Part shown: piece after piece, positions 1 through 5,278 of the stretch
Layout: each line of letters starts with the position of its first letter
How positions within the stretch are numbered: the stretch's first letter is position 1
Assembly (NCBI GenBank): GCA_030642425.1
Contig: DAOWNU010000034.1
Coordinates: forward strand, 1-10,066
Length of the DNA stretch: 10,066 nt
Source: a bacterium
GTDB taxonomy: Bacteria > UBP14 > UBA6098
Direction of reading: 5' to 3'
Translations under genes and position numbers: made by a program
Notes under the pieces: model-generated
Told to the model about the DNA's origin: nothing
Databases searched by the model: none
What the model saw: only the letters and a program-made list of their open reading frames with translations

Positions 1-2
1 TC

Positions 3-170
3 GCTCCTGACCTCTCATTGTCAGCTCCGATACGGCTTTTGATCGCTCCGATGCGGCTATTGACAGCTCCGACATGCTCTTTGATTGCTCCGATGCGGCT
101 ATTGACAGCTCCGACATGCTCTTTGATTGCTCCGATGCGGCTATTGACAGCTCCGACATGCTCTTTGATT
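3..170. repeat. 21-bp tandem repeat array, left arm (8 units)
   Basis: Eight consecutive 21-bp units begin at 3, 24, 45, 66, 87, 108, 129 and 150. Each starts with GCTCC (GCTCCGA in all but the first) and ends in a TTGA-type block, with about eight variable bases between. Two unit types alternate: one has ATGCGGCTA in the middle and the other CATGCTCT. The first unit (3-23) is diverged and the array may run past the window edge. Because 21 is a multiple of three, every frame reads as a heptapeptide repeat. In one plus frame this gives MLFDCSD-AAIDSSD heptads. I treat the array as non-coding or of unknown function, since no signal peptide, ribosome site or recognised domain accompanies the open frames. 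Confidence 0.9.
45..170. repeat. Exact triplicate of a 42-bp dimeric repeat
   Basis: Within the left arm, 45-86, 87-128 and 129-170 are identical 42-bp blocks. Each joins one GCTCCGATGCGG-type unit to one GCTCCGACATGC-type unit. Perfect identity over 126 bp contrasts with the divergence of neighbouring units, so this is probably a recent duplication by slippage or unequal crossing over. Copy number here could vary between strains and could be collapsed in an assembly. Confidence 0.92.
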
Positions 171-192
171 TAATCAAAAGACATATCGGAGC
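150..192. repeat. Inverted-repeat junction between the two arms
   Basis: The last left unit (150-170) and first right unit (172-192) are reverse complements at 17 of 21 positions, centred on T171. They form a 43-bp imperfect palindrome with intact outer ends (GCTCCGA and TCGGAGC) and an intact centre (TTTGATT-T-AATCAAA). It could extrude as a cruciform or fold as a long hairpin in RNA. Whether it is an origin-like, recombination or processing site cannot be told from sequence. Confidence 0.8.
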
Positions 193-423
193 AATCAAAA
201 AGGGTTCCGGAGCAATCAAAACGGGTTCGGGAGCAGTCAATTCCCATTTCGGAGCTGTCAAAACGGATTCGGGAGCGGGCAATTCTTGTTTCGAATCGAT
301 CAAAACGAACTTCGGAGTAGTTTTTATCCGTTTCGGAAGGGTCAAAACGACCTCCGGAGCGGTCATCGAACAAAAAGGTGCAATCGCAGGGCGTTTCGCG
401 CCGGTCGAAGGTAGGCCCGCGAA
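172..423. repeat. 21-bp repeat array, right arm, inverted orientation
   Basis: Units of 21 bp begin at 172, 193, 214, 235, 256, 277, 298, 319 and 340. Their pattern is NNTCAAAAC, then a variable stretch, then TTCGGAGC, which is the reverse complement of the left-arm unit. Three further 21-bp steps from 361 to 423 keep traces such as GGTCA and GGTGC but are badly decayed. Divergence increases away from the flip point. Read on the minus strand the units give FDCSGT and FDCSDM heptads, the same motif the left arm gives on the plus strand. This supports true inversion of one repeat family over chance similarity. Confidence 0.85.
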
Positions 424-464
424 GGCCCACTAAAATTCATCAATTTATAGAAATTGGTTGGCCG

Positions 465-508
465 AAGCGCCTCATCAGTCGGCATTGCCGACCGCTTTTC
501 CCTTGTTT
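465..508 (+). terminator. Hairpin followed by a weak T-rich tract
   Basis: GTCGGC (478-483) and GCCGAC (487-492) pair across the loop ATT. The stem can be lengthened by AAGCG (465-469) pairing with CGCTT (493-497) around an eight-base bulge. TTTTCCCTTGTTTT follows, which is a poor but T-rich tail. It could end transcription leaving the repeat array, or be leader structure for the downstream gene. GCCGA (461-465) can instead pair with TCGGC (479-483), giving an alternative fold. The site lies 50-80 bases before the next start codon. Confidence 0.3.
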
Positions 509-546
509 TATTGAGAAAAAAGTCTAATAATATAGGTGAGAGAAAA

Positions 547-2106
547 ATGAGAAATCCGAATTTGAATAAAAGTATCGCGGCGATTTTGATTATCGCGCTC
601 CTTTCCGCAAACGCGGTTGCGAGTGGGAGCATTACGTTCGCGTTCACAACGAATTACCTGAGCCAGCTCGAACCGGTTCAAGCCCCGGACAGCATAAGCT
701 CCCTCGGCGGCGCGGCGCGACTGGGCAGCGCAATCCGAAACCTCCGACTCTCCTCCGACCGCTTTATCCTGCTCGATACCGGAAACCATTTCGCGGGATA
801 CACCTATGCCGATTTTCGGGGCGAGCCTGAAATCGAGCTGATGAACCATTTCAGATACGACGCCATGTCGGTCGGCGAAACCGAGCTTTCCATGAGCGAA
901 GACCTTTTCGACAACTGGTCGCGGACAGCGAGGTTCCGGCTGCTTCTGTCGAATCTGATCGCGCCGCCGCAGTGCAAGCTCTGCCGGAATATTGTTCCCT
1001 TTACGATAGTGGAGCGCGTGGGAATAACTGTCGGCATTTTCGCGCTGCTCCCGCCGGAGATAGAATTCTCTGGAAGGCTGACCGACGACATCGAGATCGA
1101 CGGCGATATTATTGGAATTGCGGAAGAGATAGTCGATATTTTAGTGGAGAAATGCGACGTGATCGTTCTTCTCTCGCAGCTCGATATCGACAGAAATCTG
1201 GAACTCGCCGAAAAGATCTGCGATATCGACCTGATCATGTGCAATTCATGGGCCGAATACACCGGCGAACCGGTTATTGTGGAGAATGAGACGGGCTGCG
1301 TGACAATTATCGGCTGCGGCGGCAGTCGTGGAAGCAGGCTCGGGGTGCTCAACACGACGTGGGACGATTCGGGCGGTCTTATTCATTATGAATGGGCGCC
1401 AATCGATCTCGACAACTCGGTTCCGGTCGATCCGGCGGTTGTCGAGATTGTCGAAAAGTATATCGGCCAGAGGCCAAAGCCGCGGGCTATTGGCCGAACT
1501 TCGGTCGAACTCGACGGCAGGAACGCGGTTCTTCGCGGCGCGGAATCCAATCTTGGCAATCTTGTCGCCGACGCCATGCTCGAGGCTTTCCCCGGCGCAG
1601 ATTTGGCCCTTCTTCCGGGCGGCTCTATCTGGGGAGACGCTATTTTGCCCGCCGGTTCTATCACCGACAGGGATGTTTTTGAATTTTTACCATACAACGA
1701 ACGCGCCGTGCTTATCGAAATCGAGGGCGAGACGCTGAAAGAGATTCTCGAACACTCGGTCGGCAACATGGAATACTCATTTGGCGGCTTTTTCCAGATA
1801 GCGGGGGCGACAGTGAAAATCGACACGAGCAGGAGGGCGCAGCTTCTGGACGATATTCTTTTACGGGTCGATAAATCCGGCTCGCGCGTTCGGAAAATCG
1901 TTATCGCCGGGGAAAAAATGGACGGGGATGAACATTACAAGCTTGTAACGACCGATTTCGTCGCCACCGGAGGATATGGCTATTTTTGGTTCGATGGCGT
2001 TAAGGCTATCGAGGGAAGGACATTAGTGGATATTGTTACAGAATATATCGGCGAGAAAACTCCGGTCGCGCCCGCCTATGAGGACCGAATTGTGGTGGAA
2101 CCTTGA
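547..2106 (+). CDS. Secreted 5'-nucleotidase-fold protein with a lost metal site
   Basis: 519 residues, starting at the ATG with GGTGAG seven bases upstream. An earlier in-frame start at 454 would put about 31 extra residues before the signal peptide, so it is unlikely. Residues 1-26 look like a Sec signal (KSIAAILIIALLSANAVAS). Residues 29-290 follow the metallophosphoesterase half of UshA-type 5'-nucleotidases, and 312-505 follow the 5'-nucleotidase C-terminal domain (ESNLGNLVADAM, PAGSITDRDVFEFLPY, GGFFQIAG, ATGGYGYF). Metal-site motifs are replaced throughout: TNDLH reads TNYLS (36-39), the GD aspartate is N80, GNHE reads GETE (110-113), the SH histidine is Q211, and GHSH reads CNSW (232-235). 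In the C-terminal domain, NGGGIR-type substrate-binding sequence reads PGGSIW. I infer an exported pseudoenzyme, perhaps ligand-binding or structural. C143 and C146 form a CKLC pair without the heme histidine. It is co-directional and overlapping with the next gene. Confidence 0.85.
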   Translation: MRNPNLNKSIAAILIIALLSANAVASGSITFAFTTNYLSQLEPVQAPDSISSLGGAARLGSAIRNLRLSSDRFILLDTGNHFAGYTYADFRGEPEIELMNHFRYDAMSVGETELSMSEDLFDNWSRTARFRLLLSNLIAPPQCKLCRNIVPFTIVERVGITVGIFALLPPEIEFSGRLTDDIEIDGDIIGIAEEIVDILVEKCDVIVLLSQLDIDRNLELAEKICDIDLIMCNSWAEYTGEPVIVENETGCVTIIGCGGSRGSRLGVLNTTWDDSGGLIHYEWAPIDLDNSVPVDPAVVEIVEKYIGQRPKPRAIGRTSVELDGRNAVLRGAESNLGNLVADAMLEAFPGADLALLPGGSIWGDAILPAGSITDRDVFEFLPYNERAVLIEIEGETLKEILEHSVGNMEYSFGGFFQIAGATVKIDTSRRAQLLDDILLRVDKSGSRVRKIVIAGEKMDGDEHYKLVTTDFVATGGYGYFWFDGVKAIEGRTLVDIVTEYIGEKTPVAPAYEDRIVVEP

Positions 2107-2474
2107 ACGGTAAGCGGCTCGCCCTGTTATGCGCAATCGCGGTTTTCCTGATTCTTATTTCCGGTTGCTCGGAACCGGTTATTCTTGGCGAGGAGATTCC
2201 GGGGATCGAGCGGGTCGAGATCGGTGAAATTATCGAGAATTATTCAGATTTCGCCGACGATACCGTCGAGGTTCGCGGAAAAATCGAATTAGGACCGGAT
2301 TTCAGATTGGTCGATGGCAAAGACCGTCTGCTTATAATCCCTGTCGGCCTCGATATACCGGATTCGCTCGCGGATGGAAATTCTGTATGTGCCGGCATTG
2401 TGTTCTATCACGAAGAGCGGGCCGAGCCGGGCCTCGCGGCCCTGTATCTCAAGGTTCGTCCCCCACGCCGATAA
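2103..2474 (+). CDS. Small lipoprotein, possible OB fold
   Basis: 123 residues, using a TTG start inside the TTGA that also contains the preceding stop, so the two genes overlap by 4 bp and are probably translationally coupled. GGTGGAA lies just upstream as a ribosome site. A lipoprotein signal is clear: positively charged NGKR, a hydrophobic stretch, then LISGC with Cys22 as the predicted lipidated residue. The mature part of about 100 residues contains a VEVRGKI strand and alternating hydrophobic strands, as in OB-fold or tRNA_anti-like lipoprotein domains. No catalytic residues stand out. The end overlaps the convergent gene by 26 bp. Coupling to the nucleotidase-like protein suggests a shared envelope role, but the function is unknown. 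Confidence 0.75.
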   Translation: MNGKRLALLCAIAVFLILISGCSEPVILGEEIPGIERVEIGEIIENYSDFADDTVEVRGKIELGPDFRLVDGKDRLLIIPVGLDIPDSLADGNSVCAGIVFYHEERAEPGLAALYLKVRPPRR

Positions 2475-3072
2475 CGCGAAAATCGCCGAGTTCTCGTTTC
2501 GAGATAATCTCCGTATCTTCGCCGCCCCATTGGAAAACGACCGACCGCGTGACGCACTTCGGCAGGTCTCTTCCCCTCGAAACTTCCGCAAATTCCCAGA
2601 CATCGTCGGATTTCGATTTGCCGCGCCCTTTTCTCTCTACCAGCAAAATACGAAAGAAACTATCGCCGGTAAGATAAACCGAAAAGGCATCTTCGCCCCT
2701 GTAAATCTTGAGTTTCCAGCACATTATCCCCTCGACACGCGTCCTCGTCTTGTTCACTTTTGCTGAATCGATATCGGCCACAGCGATTTCAATCGGTTCG
2801 CAGAGCAGCTCGAGCGTTGCGGCAAACGGCGAAATCGAAGAGGCGTAATCCCCGGAATGAATATCGAGGCCTATCGTATCGATACCGGTCTCGAGAATAG
2901 TGTCCCCCGAAGATATAACGAGGCATCGAGAATCCGCCGCCCACGGCCGGGATATGTCCAGCCTCTCGCGGAAAAAGCGCAGCAGAAGCCCGGCCTCTGG
3001 AACTTCCAGAGAAAAAGCGGCGCCCGCAAATGCAAGCGCCGCCGATATTATTATCATAGCTCGTTTCATCAT
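2449..3072 (-). CDS. Exported protein, weakly LolA-like
   Basis: 207 residues. Tandem ATG codons at 3072 and 3069 follow an AAGGG ribosome site. The N-terminus is a Sec signal (MMKRAMIIISAALAFAGAAFS) with probable cleavage after residue 21. No lipobox cysteine is present, so a periplasmic or secreted protein is likely. The mature part is strand-rich. Its C-terminal half, with CWKLKIYRGEDAFSVYL (118-134), a basic loop (147-154), VWEFAEV (158-164) and a GRDLP turn (167-171), recalls the LolA/LolB lipoprotein-carrier fold. The resemblance is in pattern only. It is the last minus-strand gene, 50 bp after the polytopic protein, and converges with the lipoprotein gene. It may belong to the upstream operon or be separately expressed. 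Confidence 0.7.
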   Translation of the reverse strand: MMKRAMIIISAALAFAGAAFSLEVPEAGLLLRFFRERLDISRPWAADSRCLVISSGDTILETGIDTIGLDIHSGDYASSISPFAATLELLCEPIEIAVADIDSAKVNKTRTRVEGIMCWKLKIYRGEDAFSVYLTGDSFFRILLVERKGRGKSKSDDVWEFAEVSRGRDLPKCVTRSVVFQWGGEDTEIISKRELGDFRVIGVGDEP

Positions 3073-3114
3073 AAGCCCTTTTAAGGGCTTAAACGGGCAA
3101 GGTTTTCAAACCTT
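3073..3114 (-). promoter_or_regulatory. Two adjacent hairpins ahead of the exported-protein gene
   Basis: Two perfect short inverted repeats fill most of the 50-bp gap. AAGCCCTT (3073-3080) and AAGGGCTT (3083-3090) are separated by TT. AAGGTTT (3099-3105) and AAACCTT (3108-3114) are separated by TC. On the minus strand the promoter-distal hairpin ends at the base before the start codon and contains the AAGGG that would serve as ribosome site, so folding could hide it. Neither hairpin has a U-tract, so a simple Rho-independent terminator is unlikely. A processing site or translational control element is possible. Confidence 0.4.
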
Positions 3115-3122
3115 TACACTGT

Positions 3123-3752
3123 CTATCCGGCAAGATTTATCCCAAGGAAGTCCTGAAGAACAAATAGAACTCTCCCGATAAACAACGAAAGCCGCGCCAT
3201 AACAGTGTATCCGAATGTTGCGCCGAAACCGATCATCAGGAACCAAATACCCACCTTGGCAACGCCGCCGAAAACCCCCTTGTGCTCTTTCGAGAAAAAG
3301 AAGTATACCAGCACCGTGAGCACGCCAAAGAAGATTATAATATTATTAATCCCCGCTCCGCTCGTAAAGCTGAGGTTAAGCATCGTTGCCTCGAGCTGGC
3401 GTAGGACCTGCGCTTGCATACTCCTCGGTATCGCCATACCCGAACCCGCTCCAACAGAAAAACAAATAGCATAGCGCGAAAGCCAGCTATATTTAGGAAC
3501 GATACGCAGGACCATCATCAAACCGAGGATTGCCGGTATAATTAATATCCACTGGCCCTGCTCGAACACTGGGATATAGAACCTCGGGATAACGCTATTA
3601 GTCCACCAGATGACAAGACCGTAACCGATCGAAACACCGACCGTAACATGCTCGGCCAGTTTGTAGAACGGGTTGTCTTTATAAAGGAAACTGAGCACGG
3701 AAAAGGTGAAAAATACACCTATCCAAACCCATGGATTCATCGATATATGCAT
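3123..3752 (-). CDS. Polytopic membrane protein, unknown function
   Basis: 209 residues, starting at ATG 3752 with AAGGAG ten bases upstream. A second ATG four codons in lacks such support. About six or seven hydrophobic spans are visible: near 8-23, 34-52, 67-83, 93-108 (weak), 136-153, 164-182 and 185-203. A loop around 110-132 (PRSMQAQVLRQLEATMLNL) looks amphipathic. There is no charged residue pattern, Walker motif or known transporter signature. It lies 12 bp downstream of the 278-residue membrane-anchored protein and is surely co-transcribed with it. I do not recognise a named family. The role is inferred only from context, as an integral subunit of the complex encoded by this operon. 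Confidence 0.8.
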   Translation of the reverse strand: MHISMNPWVWIGVFFTFSVLSFLYKDNPFYKLAEHVTVGVSIGYGLVIWWTNSVIPRFYIPVFEQGQWILIIPAILGLMMVLRIVPKYSWLSRYAICFSVGAGSGMAIPRSMQAQVLRQLEATMLNLSFTSGAGINNIIIFFGVLTVLVYFFFSKEHKGVFGGVAKVGIWFLMIGFGATFGYTVMARLSLFIGRVLFVLQDFLGINLAG

Positions 3753-3764
3753 ACTCTCAGCTCC

Positions 3765-4601
3765 TTACTTTTTCTTGCCGATTACAAGATAGCCGATATT
3801 GCCGATGACAATAAACAGTATTATTATAACGTGTGCCCAGTTCTGGGCCTCCATGCCCATCGTGGCCATACGCTTCTCTCCAATAAGGGTCTCGTATTCC
3901 GCAGCGCCTTTTAATCCGCCAAGCATCCCCATTATCTGTCCCGATTGGATATATGGATAGAGATCGGCCGCGGAAACCGCGGTAACTCCCGCCGCAAGCG
4001 GAACACCATAAGGTTCGTGCGCATAAAGCAGCCACCAGGCGTAGGACGATGCTCCTGTAAATGGAACTATAAGGTCATAATTTTCGTAATTTTTGACCCC
4101 ATCCAACATCGGGAGATCCTCCGTGCGGGTTCCATAAAAATCCGTTGGGAAAGACCTCTGCAGATCGGTCATTAAATCCATAATGACGATATGCCATCCA
4201 ATAACCCAGGGCATGAACACATAATCTACACCGTTTATTTTCTGGTAGTCCGTGGCGGCCTCCTGTATAACCGGGGCGATAAGGCCCGGCCCTTGAATAT
4301 AGAGACTCATCGCAATTATCTTTATATTGTTCTTCAGGCAGTGGCGGAATATAGCGTCGAACATCGGGAGCAGCTCCGGCGAAACAGACGGGTCGAAATC
4401 CGCAGAGAGAATCACGACGTCGCTCGGAGTCAGCGTCTCGATATAGTCGTATATATCCTTAACCTCTTTTGTGATAGGAATTGGTAATCCCATCTGGAAA
4501 AAGAAAGGCAGGACCATGGCCAGCGCAATAATTAGATATATCACGCGGCGGTCTATCTGGATCAGCCTTTCCCAAAACGTCTTTTTTATTTCTTCAGCCA
4601 T
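3765..4601 (-). CDS. Membrane-anchored protein with an extracytoplasmic domain
   Basis: 278 residues, ATG preceded by AAGGGGG. There is one helix near each end: residues 20-38 (VIYLIIALAMVLPFFFQMG) and 256-274 (AHVIIILFIVIGNIGYLVIG), with basic residues before the first (RR at 18-19) and after the second (KKK at 276-278). By the positive-inside rule both ends are cytoplasmic and residues 39-255 lie outside. That domain begins with PITKEVKDIYDYIETL, then shows alternating strand and helix segments (DVVILSADFDP at 61-71, NNIKIIAMSLY at 91-101, YDLIVPFTGASSY at 175-187). This suggests a Rossmann-like alpha/beta fold, perhaps ligand-binding. No nucleotide-binding glycine motif or catalytic set is obvious. 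It sits between two polytopic genes with gaps of 12 and 11 bp. The family is not recognised by name. Confidence 0.8.
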   Translation of the reverse strand: MAEEIKKTFWERLIQIDRRVIYLIIALAMVLPFFFQMGLPIPITKEVKDIYDYIETLTPSDVVILSADFDPSVSPELLPMFDAIFRHCLKNNIKIIAMSLYIQGPGLIAPVIQEAATDYQKINGVDYVFMPWVIGWHIVIMDLMTDLQRSFPTDFYGTRTEDLPMLDGVKNYENYDLIVPFTGASSYAWWLLYAHEPYGVPLAAGVTAVSAADLYPYIQSGQIMGMLGGLKGAAEYETLIGEKRMATMGMEAQNWAHVIIILFIVIGNIGYLVIGKKK

Positions 4602-4612
4602 TTGATCCCCCT

Positions 4613-5269
4613 TTAATCGCCGCTACCCATGTAGGACCGTTCGATACCGAGGATTATTTTCAGGCTCAACATCATGATGCCAAGCCCGATCCCAAGCTGC
4701 ATTCCTCTTTTCGCAGCCATATTGGGAACGTTTAATATCCAGTTGGCAATCCCCGTGAAAGTGGGAAGGGAAGGCCATATATTATGCCAGAAACTTATCG
4801 ATTCGCCCAGCGGAACACGCCCGAGCATCACGATAATAGCAGCCAGAAGAAGGGCGGTTGCCTGCGTGCTCCGCGCCCGGAAAGCGCGATAGGCCGCGCT
4901 CGATATATAGAAAGCGAGAAGGCTGAACATCGTTCCCTCGATTGCAACGAGGATGTAAGAATACATGTTCATGAAGACCATGCCCTCTTCCCTGCCCTGA
5001 ATGAACCCGAATAGCGCCATCGTAACAGACATCACAATAGCCACAACAGAATATTGCCAGGCGGGGGCCTTCTTTTTTATCCTCATTCCGTGAACCCTAT
5101 AGAAACTAATATAGGACAGGATTGCCGCGAATATCCCGATAACGATAGCCCAGTCCAGATATCCCTGAAAGAAGTTCTCGCTTATCCTGTGTGGCACGAA
5201 ATATTGGATACCCAGCAACAGGCCCATAATAAACGTAATAGCCAGTGGTATTTGTTTTTTCCAAAGCAT
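4613..5269 (-). CDS. Six-helix membrane protein, unknown function
   Basis: 218 residues. The start is fixed by a consensus AAGGAGG six bases upstream. Hydrophobic spans lie near 8-26, 38-57, 72-90, 103-122, 137-150 and 189-207. Between spans four and five is a basic loop, YRAFRARS (127-134), which should face the cytoplasm. The block from SYILVAIEGTMFSLLAFYI through AYRAFRARS to VMLGRVPLG (104-154) is the most distinctive part, and I recall similar sequence in uncharacterised Chloroflexi-type membrane proteins found beside DUF6754-like genes. That is a memory-based link and needs a search. It is 9 bp from the large lipoprotein gene and 11 bp from the next, so it is almost certainly co-translated with them as part of one membrane assembly. 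Confidence 0.82.
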   Translation of the reverse strand: MLWKKQIPLAITFIMGLLLGIQYFVPHRISENFFQGYLDWAIVIGIFAAILSYISFYRVHGMRIKKKAPAWQYSVVAIVMSVTMALFGFIQGREEGMVFMNMYSYILVAIEGTMFSLLAFYISSAAYRAFRARSTQATALLLAAIIVMLGRVPLGESISFWHNIWPSLPTFTGIANWILNVPNMAAKRGMQLGIGLGIMMLSLKIILGIERSYMGSGD

Positions 5270-5278
5270 AGGGCCTCC

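Noticed and set aside
3..423. CRISPR array
   Set aside because: Units are contiguous 21-bp repeats with variable middles, not repeats of about 30 bp separated by unique spacers. No cas gene is in the window.
74..433. Plus-strand open frame across the repeat array encoding heptapeptide repeats
   Set aside because: The frame is open because the unit is 21 bp. The opposite strand (170-430) is open too, the peptide changes character at the flip, and there is no ribosome site or signal. Kept as repeat, not as a gene.
503..530. Promoter TTGTTT-N16-TAATAA before the nucleotidase-like gene
   Set aside because: The start of transcription would fall on the GGTGAG ribosome site at 535-540, leaving almost no leader. 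The region is simply A/T-rich.
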